Shown: positions 17,611 to 27,168 of the stretch, piece after piece
Numbering within the stretch: position 1 is the stretch's first letter
How the letters are laid out: each line of letters starts with the position of its first letter
From: Chitinophagaceae bacterium BSSC1
GTDB taxonomy: Bacteria > Bacteroidota > Bacteroidia > Chitinophagales > Chitinophagaceae
DNA length: 64,000 bases
Assembly: GCA_002256435.1 (NCBI GenBank)
Contig: NKJC01000002.1
Span: 1-64,000, forward strand
Direction: 5' to 3'
Program-made: the position numbers and the translations under genes
Notes under the pieces: generated by a model
Databases searched by the model: none
The model's input: the letters and a program-made list of their open reading frames with translations, nothing else
What the model was told of the DNA's origin: nothing

Positions 17611-19671
17611 ATGAAAATAAAAATTTGTTTGTTAGCCATTATTCTTTTACCTGTATTAGCACTAAGTCAATCTATTCCTTTAACCAGGATGTTTTCAAAA
17701 GGCAATAAAAGTATTAAGATCAATGATTCTGCATATGTAATTGAAAATGATTTAAGGAAAACCTGGTTAGACAAGAGTGGCTTAGCATTTAGTGAAACTG
17801 GAGAGGAACTTTATTTTAAACATCCTACAGATAATTATTTTCAAGTATGGAATATAGCTTCTAAACAAAAGACCTCTGAGCTAAACTATGAAGAAGCTGG
17901 AAAATCCTCTAAGGGTAGAACAATTATAGCAGCATTTCCCAATATAGATTATACTGAAGAAAATGATGCCAATAAAATAATCTGGGTTTCAGAAGACATG
18001 AACTTAGTATTTGACAATAAATTGAATTTTACTATTTCAAATACAGATAATAAAAAAATTGTAAATTTTAAATTAGAAGTTCAATCAGATATATCAGATC
18101 TTAAAATTAAAAACAGAGTAATAAAAAAATATGGTGCTATAAATATCCACTATCAAATTTATTTCCACAAAAGGACCAATAAAATATTTATAATAGCAAA
18201 AACAAAACGCAAATTTATTCCTTATGGTTGGGGTCCATACAATGGGGTATTTTGTTTTGATTTATCAAATAATACGCTAAATGTTCTTGCTGAAAATAAC
18301 TATCCCGTTTGGGTTGATACTAGATTATTCATTGATAAGTGGTTTTTTTTTAATGACATATTGGTTCATGATTATGTAAAAAAAGGAAAATCACTATGGC
18401 AAAGACATAATCTAAATAATTTAACTAAACAGACACTTGAATATGCAACAGAAACTAGAATCTCTGGTAATGATAAAAGAGAAGATGGGGTAGCATGGAG
18501 GTATCAAGCGGTAGGAACAGATAGAGAAGGAAATTTTTACTCAAATGATCCAGAATATGGCGCTATTTCAATTCGTTTTTACAATTATGAAAAAACAAAT
18601 AATTTCAAGCAATTTGAAATAATGGTGTCCACTAATAAATTGAATAAAATTAGTTTTCAAAAAGAATCTTCACCAGATAAATTTATTTTAGAAGAAAAAC
18701 ATGAGGAGGATAGAAATGTTATTGCCGTGGCACCTTCAGGTAAAACATTTGCATTTATTGATTTGAATTTTTTATCAGGTTTTGGTAACTACGCTTCTAT
18801 CATGTTGTATAATTTGGATGAAAATGATAGGGTTTACTCTTTTAATGATCAGACAAAATATGAACCATATTTGGCTAAAAACTATTTTACGAATGAAGAA
18901 AGTGTTGAATTGTCAAAAAAATGGGCACAAGATATTATCAATGCAAAGCAACAAAGAAAACAGCAGTTTAAACCTAAATTAGATAGTCTTAATGCTTCAA
19001 TTCAGGCAAATGAAAATGAATTAGTTGCTATAAGAAAATCTGATTTAGATTTATTTATTAGTAAAAATTATAAGACACTTTTAGCAAGAAATGTTTGGAT
19101 TGGCACACAAAGTTATATTCCATTTAGTAATGCAAGTTATGATGCTTATTTTGGGGTAACTGAAGAGTTAACATTTAGGGAATCAAGTCTTGGCATTACT
19201 GCCATTATAAAAGAAAACCTTAAGGTTCCAATTTCCAAAAAAACAGATAAATACCTTTTACTATATGGAGAACCCGGTTTTAACGAAGGATATGTAGAAG
19301 GGGTTTCTAAAGGGGTGCGATACATCAAATCTAATTGTGAAGCTTCCTTGGTAGATTGGAATGGCACTTCCTTTAGAATTCAATCAGAAGCATTTGCTTA
19401 TTGTCAAGTTAAAGGACAAGAAATATTGAATGAAGGTGATTACTTTAGAATATTTGGAAATAAATATTTCAATCATTTAATGAGAGCCCGATTTGAAATT
19501 TATTATAATAAAGAGGAAAGCAGATTCTATATTAATACTTATGGAGCTAGTGGGGCTCAATTATCACTTGCATGCCAAATTTCAACTCAAGAGTATTCAT
19601 TAAAGAAAAAAATCAAATTATTAGAAAAGGAATTATCTGATTTGAACAACCTAATTGAAAATGGAAATTGA
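17611..19671 (+). CDS. Large exported protein, propeller-like then coiled coil
   Basis: The 686-residue protein has a signal peptide (MKIKICLLAIILLPVLALSQ). The N-terminal 420 residues alternate short strands and turns, with phrases such as FQVWNIASKQKTSEL that resemble one WD40-type blade, but clear repeats are not seen. Residues of about 430-480 and 660-686 are lysine- and glutamate-rich helices that look like coiled coils, and the region between contains a GTQSYIPFSNASYDAYFG block with mixed sheet. There is no enzyme motif that I can recognise. The coding sequence is more AT-rich than its neighbours. A broken DUF4160 gene lies immediately after the stop in the same frame. Confidence 0.7.
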   Translation: MKIKICLLAIILLPVLALSQSIPLTRMFSKGNKSIKINDSAYVIENDLRKTWLDKSGLAFSETGEELYFKHPTDNYFQVWNIASKQKTSELNYEEAGKSSKGRTIIAAFPNIDYTEENDANKIIWVSEDMNLVFDNKLNFTISNTDNKKIVNFKLEVQSDISDLKIKNRVIKKYGAINIHYQIYFHKRTNKIFIIAKTKRKFIPYGWGPYNGVFCFDLSNNTLNVLAENNYPVWVDTRLFIDKWFFFNDILVHDYVKKGKSLWQRHNLNNLTKQTLEYATETRISGNDKREDGVAWRYQAVGTDREGNFYSNDPEYGAISIRFYNYEKTNNFKQFEIMVSTNKLNKISFQKESSPDKFILEEKHEEDRNVIAVAPSGKTFAFIDLNFLSGFGNYASIMLYNLDENDRVYSFNDQTKYEPYLAKNYFTNEESVELSKKWAQDIINAKQQRKQQFKPKLDSLNASIQANENELVAIRKSDLDLFISKNYKTLLARNVWIGTQSYIPFSNASYDAYFGVTEELTFRESSLGITAIIKENLKVPISKKTDKYLLLYGEPGFNEGYVEGVSKGVRYIKSNCEASLVDWNGTSFRIQSEAFAYCQVKGQEILNEGDYFRIFGNKYFNHLMRARFEIYYNKEESRFYINTYGASGAQLSLACQISTQEYSLKKKIKLLEKELSDLNNLIENGN

Positions 19672-19680
19672 ATTTTAATT

Positions 19681-19776
19681 GCATCTAACGTTAAAGGAGA
19701 TGAACCTATTCATGTACATGCTGAAAATGGCGATATGGAATGCAAATTCTGGTTAATTTTGGCCATTATTGGATGA
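19681..19776 (+). pseudogene. DUF4160 gene remnant
   Basis: Reading from 19687 in frame with the preceding gene gives SNVKGDEPIHVHAENGD followed by MECKFWL and a TGA at 19774-19776. The pattern of GDEP-x-H-V-H, GD and ECKFWL is the hallmark of the small DUF4160 family. The usual first fifteen or so residues and the C-terminal part are missing, and no start codon precedes it except across the stop of the previous gene. The DUF2442 partner often found beside DUF4160 genes is absent. It is therefore a decayed fragment, perhaps left by a deletion or by loss of an adjacent gene. Confidence 0.6.
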
Positions 19777-19809
19777 AGATTTAGCAGTTGATGTTATTTT
19801 AAAATCAGC

Positions 19810-21510
19810 TTAAATATCTCCTCTTTTCAAAGCCTTTACCGCATAATCACAGGCCCTTGCCGTTAGTGCCATAAAAGTAATAGAAGGATTCACACAAGAT
19901 ATTGAACTCATGCAAGATCCATCCGTGATAAAGACATTTTTCACAGCATGCATTTGGTTAAAACCATTGAGCACAGAGGTCTTGGGGTCTTTGCCCATAC
20001 GGGCGGTTCCCATCTCGTGATTGGCATTACCAGGAGCGGCAATAGCACTATTGTCCCGAACATTCTTATAACCAACAGAAGAAAGAATTTCTACCCCAGT
20101 AGCACGCATGTCTTTGTGCATGGCTAGTTCATTTTCACGGAAGCTACAATCTATACTTAATTGTGGACGGCCATAAATATCTTGCTTGCTGGTATTTAGC
20201 GTAATCCTATTATCTGCATAAGGCAAACACTCACCATAAGCATAAAGATTCATATGCCATTTTCCAGCTTCTGACATAGACTCTTTTAATTCCACGCCAA
20301 TGCCATTACTGCCATTGCCTCTACCACGGCTGGCACTACCCGCCAAATGAAATCCACGTAGAAAATTTTTTTCTTGGCTAAATAAATTCTTAAACCTGGG
20401 AATATAAATATTGGTAGGTCTTCTGCCGGAATAATAACTGTCTTCAAATCCTTCCACATCTGCATTAATAGAAACGCCCTTGTGGTGATCCATTAAATTT
20501 CTACCTACTTGGTCACTATCATTACCTAAACCATTGGGGAATCTATGAGAAGTAGAATTTAATAAGATAAAGGTAGTTGCAACAGTAGCTGCATTTAAGA
20601 AAATGATCTTGGCATGAAACACCTCTGTTTGCTTGGTCTGGGTATCTAAAACCTCAACACCAGTAGCCTTTTGCAATTGCTCATCATAAATAACCCTGTT
20701 CACCAAGGAATAAGGCCTTAGCGTTAAGTTACCCGTTTCAAAAGCCGCGGGAAGGGTAGAAGAGTTGGTGCTGAAATAAGCTCCAAATGGACAACCACGT
20801 TGGCATAGGTTTCTAGCCTGACAAACACCGCGGCCTTTTACTGGAGCCGTAAGATTGGCAGAACGCCCCATGATCACATGTCTATCTGAAAATTTGGAAG
20901 CCACTCTTTTTTGAAAATCTTTCTCCACCATATTCATCTCAAAAGCGGGCTGGGTTTCTGCATCTGGAAAATAGGAGAGTCCGTCTTTGTTGCCATTCAC
21001 CCCTACAAACTTTTCAACATAACTATACCAGGGTTCTAAATCCTTGTAACGGATAGGCCAGTCAACACCATGTCCATCTTTGGCATTGGCTTCAAAGTCG
21101 GCGTCCATCCAACGGTAAGAAGCCCTTGCCCACAACAGGGAACGGCCACCCACTACATTGGGTCTGATCCAATCAAAGCGTTTAATCTCTTCGTATGGAT
21201 TTTCCTTGTCCTTGATATAAAAATGCTTGGTATCTTCTTTAAAGGAATAGTGTCTACTTTGAACATATTGATCCGCTATTTCCTGCTTGGTTAATGCTCC
21301 ACGATGTGGAAATTCCCAAGGATCCATACTAGTAGTAGGATAGTTAGGGTGAACCATCGGGCCACCTCTTTCTAGTAGCAATACCTTTAAACCTTTTTCA
21401 GAAAGTTCTTTGGCGGCCCAGCCACCACTAATGCCAGATCCAACTACAATGGCATCATAGGTATTTTTCTCTGTAGCTTTTGTATTGAGATAACTTGAAT
21501 CAGCGGGCAT
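19810..21510 (-). CDS. GMC-family oxidoreductase
   Basis: The 566-residue flavoprotein has the N-terminal FAD motif (YDAIVVGSGISGGWAAKEL, residues 18-36), the GGRSLLWARASYRW substrate-region motif, a cysteine-rich CQARNLCQRGCPFGAYFS segment near residue 230 and the C-terminal GMC block NHEMGTARMGKD followed by SCVNPSITFMALTARACDYA. It is typical of the Bacteroidota GMC dehydrogenases that pair with gluconate dehydrogenase-type or sugar-isomerase partners. The TIM-barrel isomerase gene lies 33 bases upstream on the same strand. Together they may oxidise and rearrange a sugar or inositol, but that is inference. No twin-arginine signal is evident. Confidence 0.88.
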   Translation of the reverse strand: MPADSSYLNTKATEKNTYDAIVVGSGISGGWAAKELSEKGLKVLLLERGGPMVHPNYPTTSMDPWEFPHRGALTKQEIADQYVQSRHYSFKEDTKHFYIKDKENPYEEIKRFDWIRPNVVGGRSLLWARASYRWMDADFEANAKDGHGVDWPIRYKDLEPWYSYVEKFVGVNGNKDGLSYFPDAETQPAFEMNMVEKDFQKRVASKFSDRHVIMGRSANLTAPVKGRGVCQARNLCQRGCPFGAYFSTNSSTLPAAFETGNLTLRPYSLVNRVIYDEQLQKATGVEVLDTQTKQTEVFHAKIIFLNAATVATTFILLNSTSHRFPNGLGNDSDQVGRNLMDHHKGVSINADVEGFEDSYYSGRRPTNIYIPRFKNLFSQEKNFLRGFHLAGSASRGRGNGSNGIGVELKESMSEAGKWHMNLYAYGECLPYADNRITLNTSKQDIYGRPQLSIDCSFRENELAMHKDMRATGVEILSSVGYKNVRDNSAIAAPGNANHEMGTARMGKDPKTSVLNGFNQMHAVKNVFITDGSCMSSISCVNPSITFMALTARACDYAVKALKRGDI

Positions 21511-21543
21511 AGTGGGAATATTTCTACGGCATAAATATAAGCC

Positions 21544-22461
21544 TTAGAAGCCAAAATGCTTTTTCATCTTAACAGTAAAATCGGCCAAGGCCAATTCTGG
21601 CTCGGGGATTTCTGGATGCCATAATTTTTCCCACTCAAAACTAAAATAGCCTTTGTAGCCATCTTTGACTAACAAATCCATTGCCTGGAAAATGGGCACT
21701 TCACCCTCACCCAGAAAACGGAAATCTAGTTTGCCATCTTTCTTGACAGCGTCTTTAATATGGGTATGATGAATATAAGGTTTGAGGGCTTTGTAAGCGT
21801 CTTCAGGAGCTTCGCCAGTATCTAACCACATATTGGCAATATCCCAGATTAACCCCACTTGTGGATGATGGACGGCTTCCATAATATTTTTCAAGTCTGC
21901 AAAATGAACTACTTCTCCATGGGTCTCCATCAGCACTTTTACCTTCATGCCTTTGGCGTATTCAGCTAGTTCTAACAAACCCTTGGTAATCAGATCCATG
22001 GTCTGTTGCTTGGTCTGATCTTTTGGAAATTTATTAGGATAGACGCGCACATTGGGGCAGTTGATGGCGGCAGCCAAGTCTAGGAAACGCTTTCCCTCAT
22101 CAATGTTCTTTTGCCTTTCTGCACCTTCTGCAAAATGTAGGTTACAAGAAGAACCAAGGTCTACAAACTGCAATTGTTTATCGGCCATTTCTTGCATAGT
22201 GGTTTTAATGGCTGAAGCCGATGCAAATTCAGGACACTTGGGCAAATACAATTCTTTGAGAATACCACGCATTTCCAAACCTTGATAGCCATGTGCTTTG
22301 GCAAAACTGGTAATCTGCGTAAAGCTCCAGGCTGGGCAACCTAAAGTAGAAAAACTCATCAAGGGCTTTTTGCCTTTATGGGTAAATGACATACCCGCCA
22401 TGGCTCCTGAAACCAATATAGCGGATTGAACTAAGAAATCTTTTCTAGCAATCTGTTTCAT
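21544..22461 (-). CDS. Sugar phosphate isomerase/epimerase-like TIM barrel, exported
   Basis: The 305-residue protein has an N-terminal export-like segment (RKDFLVQSAILVSGAMAG, residues 6-23). The rest is an AP-endonuclease-2-type TIM barrel: EMRGILKEL, a VDLGSSCNLHFA strand, the metal ligand set in VLMETHGE, WDIANMWLDTG and HTHIKDAVKKDG, and FEWEKLW near the end. This superfamily isomerises or epimerises sugars, or cleaves 3-keto-glycosides. Coupling to the GMC oxidoreductase 33 bases downstream supports a sugar-oxidation role. The upstream gene ends 9 bases before its start, so it is part of a longer leftward transcript. Confidence 0.88.
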   Translation of the reverse strand: MKQIARKDFLVQSAILVSGAMAGMSFTHKGKKPLMSFSTLGCPAWSFTQITSFAKAHGYQGLEMRGILKELYLPKCPEFASASAIKTTMQEMADKQLQFVDLGSSCNLHFAEGAERQKNIDEGKRFLDLAAAINCPNVRVYPNKFPKDQTKQQTMDLITKGLLELAEYAKGMKVKVLMETHGEVVHFADLKNIMEAVHHPQVGLIWDIANMWLDTGEAPEDAYKALKPYIHHTHIKDAVKKDGKLDFRFLGEGEVPIFQAMDLLVKDGYKGYFSFEWEKLWHPEIPEPELALADFTVKMKKHFGF

Positions 22462-22470
22462 AGCTACAAT

Positions 22471-24351
22471 TTACAAATAATGTCTCCAATTAAAGATAGC
22501 CCTGATGCCAATATGCCAAACTGTTTGCAATTCAGGTGTTTTAATATTGGTAGAGGGCAATAAGACAGACACTTTTTTGGCATTATCAAACCCTGCAGAC
22601 AATTGGAACATTAAACTGGAACTCTGTTCCGATGCATAGGAACGCAGTGTGCGATATTCTAAAATGGGAAAATCAAATTGTACAGACCTATATTCTAGCA
22701 GCATGGCAGAGGAACTGAGTGTTGGCTCGTAAACCAGAAAATTATCGTGTGGATTACCTTGACCATAAAAAGAAACGCCAACCTCTCTTCCCAAAACAAA
22801 TTGGAATCTTCCAATAGGGGTTGCTATGCCAGATTGCCAAGGAATAAGCCCGCCATTGCCTGCTCGCATGGCCATTTTAGCATAGGTTTTAGGGGCAAAT
22901 AATAGCAGGGGCGATGCCAAAATCAAATCCCCTGGAAATAAATAAAAAGGCATGCGCATTCTAAAACTATAGGCTGATCTTCCAGGGATGGCCGTGGTTA
23001 AAGAATTGGTGGGTAGGGTAGGTTCATCATTTACAAACTGATTGGTTGAACTAGCATCAGTTTTCCAACCGGCTTGAACAAACACCAACCCATCACCTGA
23101 ATTATTTAAAACCCCATCTAAACCAAAACCAAAGCGAACATTGGCTTCTAAGCCTGCAACAACACCTGTTCCTCGTTGATTCTTAGCAAAGCCTCCATTT
23201 ATAGAATGCAAATTGGCAGAAGAAGATACGCCTAAAAATGTGCCAATTTCAGAACTTACCCTTGGCATAGCACCTAAGCCATCTGCTAAACCAGGTGCTG
23301 GCGTTTTCATTAAAATAGGGATCACCAAACTGAGTTCAAATTCAGTGGCTTTCATGGTAGGTTCTTGGCAAGTATTAAAACTATCTGCAGTATTGTTTGG
23401 AAGCGCGTTGATTCCTTTAGATACCACTACTAGATTACCAGCTGCGGCATCTAACAATTGTTCCAAACTGGCTCGCATATATGCGGCAATTTTTTGCGCT
23501 TCTACCTCTCTTAAATAAGCATCACCGGAAAGGATCATACGTTTTCCATCCCAGCTCACTACTTCTAACCCCTTTTCATTGTAATAGTCATGGGTACCCT
23601 TTCTAATAGAAGCCGCACCCCATATTCCAGCCACATGACCTGCTGCATAAATGTCTTGTAGAAAATGATCCGCATAGGCTTCATCGGCCAGCGCCGCCAA
23701 TAACCAGGCGCTTTGTTCTTTTTCATTCAACCCTGTTTCACTTGATTTACCAGCTTTGTATAAGGCGCTTAAATGGTAACGGGTATACATACCAATGGCA
23801 TTCAAGGGAGCGCCTTCAGTTAAACAGGCCGTAAAATAAGTTTGTGGATCCGTGTCTTCCTTAGGTCTTGCCAATAGAAAATGTACATTGTTGACACTGG
23901 CCCTGCTGCTATAAGCAAGATCGGCTCTTTGTAATCGGATATCTGAATTCCTAATGGCATTGATGCGTTTACTCCTGTTATCTGTTGCCGCTAAATCATA
24001 TTCTAATTGGGCAGCAATCCCCGCTACTTTCATAATCCAATCAGTTTCCAGCACATTGTGTAGCATATCACTGGGAGAACAACTATGGTCTCCGGCAATC
24101 CCTGACCATGATGCATAATCAAGCTGTGTGGGTTTCAATCCTTGGTTAGCAACAAATACCGTTGGGCTAAGTCTGGTTTCATATCCAGTTCTGGCTTTTT
24201 GCCAGATCTGTTCCAACTGTAACCGATAAGCTGGACTCAATTGTTCCATGCCTAGTAAAGCTAGTTTTCTATGTTCTGGAAAAACCCAAGCATGTGCACT
24301 AAGTGCAAAAAGGATTAAAATAGGTATTAGGGAATATCTACATAAACGCAT
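22471..24351 (-). CDS. Zinc phospholipase C / S1-P1 nuclease-like exported protein with beta-rich C-terminus
   Basis: The 626-residue protein has a signal peptide that should be cut after HA at residue 21, which exposes Trp22 as the first residue. In Bacillus phospholipase C and P1 nuclease the mature N-terminal Trp is a zinc ligand. The spacing His229-x3-Asp233-x5-His239 in ADHFLQDIYAAGH also matches the family ligand series, and a later THDYYNE and an earlier GDHSC and DMLHN could supply the rest. The C-terminal half (about 330-626) is strand-rich and aromatic, with a porin-like feel, and has no counterpart in classical phospholipase C. The substrate is unknown. It lies in a leftward run with a lipoprotein gene and an isomerase gene. 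Confidence 0.75.
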   Translation of the reverse strand: MRLCRYSLIPILILFALSAHAWVFPEHRKLALLGMEQLSPAYRLQLEQIWQKARTGYETRLSPTVFVANQGLKPTQLDYASWSGIAGDHSCSPSDMLHNVLETDWIMKVAGIAAQLEYDLAATDNRSKRINAIRNSDIRLQRADLAYSSRASVNNVHFLLARPKEDTDPQTYFTACLTEGAPLNAIGMYTRYHLSALYKAGKSSETGLNEKEQSAWLLAALADEAYADHFLQDIYAAGHVAGIWGAASIRKGTHDYYNEKGLEVVSWDGKRMILSGDAYLREVEAQKIAAYMRASLEQLLDAAAGNLVVVSKGINALPNNTADSFNTCQEPTMKATEFELSLVIPILMKTPAPGLADGLGAMPRVSSEIGTFLGVSSSANLHSINGGFAKNQRGTGVVAGLEANVRFGFGLDGVLNNSGDGLVFVQAGWKTDASSTNQFVNDEPTLPTNSLTTAIPGRSAYSFRMRMPFYLFPGDLILASPLLLFAPKTYAKMAMRAGNGGLIPWQSGIATPIGRFQFVLGREVGVSFYGQGNPHDNFLVYEPTLSSSAMLLEYRSVQFDFPILEYRTLRSYASEQSSSLMFQLSAGFDNAKKVSVLLPSTNIKTPELQTVWHIGIRAIFNWRHYL

Positions 24352-24394
24352 CGCAAAAGATTGTCTAAAGGATGCATGAATGTACTAAAAAATG

Positions 24395-25051
24395 CTACTG
24401 TAGACGCTTGCTTTTCAGTTTCATGGTTAATTCCATCACGGTTCCATGGTGTTCAAATTGATAACCAGTAATACCTACGCCTGGCTGAAATTCAAAGATA
24501 CTATGGTCTGGATTGGTATTGTATTTAACAGCTGCTGCCAGATTGGTACTTGCCGTATTTTGTACCACCCAAGCATACATGCTATCTGAACGTTGGGGCA
24601 TCTCTGGATCAGCCCCCCAGGTTTTTCCCTTGACCAAAGGAAAATCAAACATTAAGTTATAACCTGTTTTGATATTTGTTAAGGAATCTTTTGAATCACG
24701 TACACGAATATTGAGTGAATCTTCGGGAGCCAGATTACTCAAATAGATTTTATTGGAATCTACCAATAGCAAATAGTTGGCTCTCTCTGCTTTCCCCTCA
24801 TACCAAACCAAATCCGTTGGAAAACCTTTTACAATGACTGCCTGGGTACTCCCATGTGGAATCACTTCTGTTACTTCCATGATCCATTCCAGATCTTTTT
24901 CAATTAAGCTATCTGTTACGCGGTCATGGTATTTTATATGGGCCGCATAAGTCCATTGATTGCCCATGGCTAAAGGAAAATCAGCTTTTGGTTTTGATTG
25001 TTTACAGGCACTAAGAAATACTAAAATGGTTATCCATAAATACTTTTTCAT
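24395..25051 (-). CDS. Lipoprotein of unknown function
   Basis: The 218-residue product has a lipoprotein signal (MKKYLWITILVFLSACKQSK, Cys at residue 16). The mature part begins ADFPLAMGNQWTYAAHIKY, a pattern common to small outer-surface lipoproteins, and continues as a beta-rich domain with many aromatic and charged residues and a PGVGITGYQFEHHG near the end. No enzyme motif is seen. It is 7 bases downstream of the helical protein gene and 43 bases upstream of the phospholipase-like gene, so it is likely co-transcribed with both. Confidence 0.8.
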   Translation of the reverse strand: MKKYLWITILVFLSACKQSKPKADFPLAMGNQWTYAAHIKYHDRVTDSLIEKDLEWIMEVTEVIPHGSTQAVIVKGFPTDLVWYEGKAERANYLLLVDSNKIYLSNLAPEDSLNIRVRDSKDSLTNIKTGYNLMFDFPLVKGKTWGADPEMPQRSDSMYAWVVQNTASTNLAAAVKYNTNPDHSIFEFQPGVGITGYQFEHHGTVMELTMKLKSKRLQ

Positions 25052-25058
25052 TATTGCA

Positions 25059-26300
25059 TTATTTTAATAATTTCTTATTTTCTTTTACACATGGTTTTAC
25101 TTTATCCTGATACTCTTTTGCCTTTTCTGGCTCTCCCCAATAAAGAAATTGGTTGGCAACTTCTTCATATACTTCACAACGCCATAAGTTGGTGCGATAG
25201 TTTTTCTTGAATTCATTTGCATAAAAGGCTAATGAAGTAATAGCCATTTCTTTTGATAGAACGGGTTCCTTTTCTTTGAATTTTTTAGCCAGCGACAATG
25301 CTTTTAAGTGAAAAGATTCATCTCGCATGGTAAAAGTATATTGATTATTTCTACCAGACCTTCCTGAGCTATAATAATGTTGATATGCCAATTGATACAA
25401 TTTCATTGCAAGTATTCCAGTGCTATCATATACAGCCATAATGGGGGCTATTTGTGCACAGTAATCATATATCTGAAGTTCTGGATGGGCACTTTCAGCG
25501 TCTTCAATAATAGCTTTTGTCCATTTGAACAATTGCCCTTTTGGGCCATATCCTAATAATGCTTGGTTTTCTTTACTCAATTTTACATATTGCAATTTTG
25601 GATTGTTCTGTTGATCAATTTTATCCTGTGTTGCAGGGGCCATTTGATTATAATAGTAAACCAAGAACATCAAAGAATTGGTATACCAGTCTTTATTAAC
25701 CACATTAGGAGATCTTTTATACATTTCTACCATAGCTTTTCTTGCTTCAAATCCTTCTATTAATGGTACTTTGTAGCTATTGAAAAATTTGTAAAAAGAC
25801 TGAAAAGCTGCTTCATCCTTTCCCAACATATATTGAGAATAGCCAGTATAATAATCCCCATAATCTCTTAAATAATAAAAATGGGTATCATTAAAATAAT
25901 AAGTTTTACCCTCGAAAAAATAGGATGCTTTAAAAGGAGGTGTATTTGATTTTATATAAGCTAGTAAAGGTTCAAGCACTTTAATACAATTATTATAATA
26001 TTTCCATTCCAATAATTGCTTACCAAGATCCATAATAGAAACCCATTTAAAATAGATGGTGATATATCTTTCACTTTCTACCGGATTCTCATAATAACTG
26101 ATAATCCCCTTTTGTAAGGTTTCATAGAGTTCTTTTGTCTTTATAAATCTTGTAATACCTGTATCATGATTGTTAAAAATATAATCTTGAAATTGATGGA
26201 ACATCCTAATATTATTCTTAGTAATATCGGAGTAGGTTTGGGCTTTGACTAAACTGAAGCATCCAAATAGCAAAACAGTTAGTAACAAAGAGAAACGCAT
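25059..26300 (-). CDS. Exported helical (TPR-like) protein, unknown
   Basis: The 413-residue protein has a signal peptide (MRFSLLLTVLLFGCFSLVKA, cut near QTYS). It is rich in Tyr, Phe and Lys, and is mostly helix with repeated helix-turn-helix phrasing (YFNDTHFYYLRDYGDYYTGYS, then GKDEAAFQSFYKFFNSY), like TPR or SEL1 repeats but too diverged to count. No catalytic site is seen. It precedes the lipoprotein gene by 7 bases and so probably acts with it. Confidence 0.7.
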   Translation of the reverse strand: MRFSLLLTVLLFGCFSLVKAQTYSDITKNNIRMFHQFQDYIFNNHDTGITRFIKTKELYETLQKGIISYYENPVESERYITIYFKWVSIMDLGKQLLEWKYYNNCIKVLEPLLAYIKSNTPPFKASYFFEGKTYYFNDTHFYYLRDYGDYYTGYSQYMLGKDEAAFQSFYKFFNSYKVPLIEGFEARKAMVEMYKRSPNVVNKDWYTNSLMFLVYYYNQMAPATQDKIDQQNNPKLQYVKLSKENQALLGYGPKGQLFKWTKAIIEDAESAHPELQIYDYCAQIAPIMAVYDSTGILAMKLYQLAYQHYYSSGRSGRNNQYTFTMRDESFHLKALSLAKKFKEKEPVLSKEMAITSLAFYANEFKKNYRTNLWRCEVYEEVANQFLYWGEPEKAKEYQDKVKPCVKENKKLLK

Positions 26301-26361
26301 AAATTAAATTTGAACAAATCTAATTGGTCAAATTATTTTTACTATACCCTGCATTGGGTAT

Positions 26362-27159
26362 TTATCCCTTTTTTTCTAGTTTAATCTGACGCTCCATAAA
26401 AAACCATGTAACTACTAACATGGCCAGATTTAAACCGTAACCCCAATAAGCAATCATTCTGCCAGAAAGTTCTGTGCCATTTTCTACACCAATTACAAAT
26501 AAGCTATTCAAGCCCCTGTGTTGGCCAATACTAGCATTAAAGAGGTTAAGACCAATATGCAATCCTGTGGGTAACGCAATCCCCCCAGACTTAACCCTAG
26601 CCATACCAAATACAAAAGCAAAACATCCAGGCCCTAGAAAAGAAGATGCAAGGCCTTGTCCTCCAGCAACATGATATAGCGCAAAAATAATGGCTATGAT
26701 AATTTGTGTATTTCTAAGTCCAATGCTAGTATGTAATTGTTGAAAAGCATAACCCCTAAAAGCCATTTCTTCCATCCACGCAAGTGGTATTAGTGCAGTG
26801 GCGGTCATTAAGAAAGGCAGTATAGCAGGATTATCATTAATAGCTATGGTTACATCGGTACAAATGACCATAGTACCTACCATAATTGCCGCTAGGATAA
26901 TCCCCATTAATAAGCCAAATAAAGATTTTGGTAAGGTTTTAGCGTCCCAATCCAAGTTAAGGGCAGACCAAGATTTAACATCCCATTTTAAAAACAACCA
27001 GGTTACTATAATGGCCACAACAGAACCAATTAATCCATAACTCATGCGTTCATACTGAGGAGGCAAGAATTGCTTAAAAAAACTGGCCCCAACCAATAAA
27101 ATGGTGAATGCAATGGGTAGTAAAATGGCCCTTATTACTTGTTGATTGTTCAATTTCAT
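26362..27159 (-). CDS. CPBP-family intramembrane metalloprotease
   Basis: The 265-residue membrane protein has about eight hydrophobic segments. The CPBP (Abi/RCE1-like) signature is intact: EEMAFRGYAFQQL with the paired Glu and the Arg, FALYHVAGG with the metal-binding His, and a later GLHIGLNLFNA with a second His and Asn. The family cleaves prenylated or other membrane proteins, and some members take part in bacteriocin self-immunity. The target here is unknown. The preceding gene on this strand (aminotransferase, ending at 27169) stops 9 bases before its start, so it is probably in the same operon. Confidence 0.88.
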   Translation of the reverse strand: MKLNNQQVIRAILLPIAFTILLVGASFFKQFLPPQYERMSYGLIGSVVAIIVTWLFLKWDVKSWSALNLDWDAKTLPKSLFGLLMGIILAAIMVGTMVICTDVTIAINDNPAILPFLMTATALIPLAWMEEMAFRGYAFQQLHTSIGLRNTQIIIAIIFALYHVAGGQGLASSFLGPGCFAFVFGMARVKSGGIALPTGLHIGLNLFNASIGQHRGLNSLFVIGVENGTELSGRMIAYWGYGLNLAMLVVTWFFMERQIKLEKKG

Positions 27160-27168
27160 AACCTGAAT

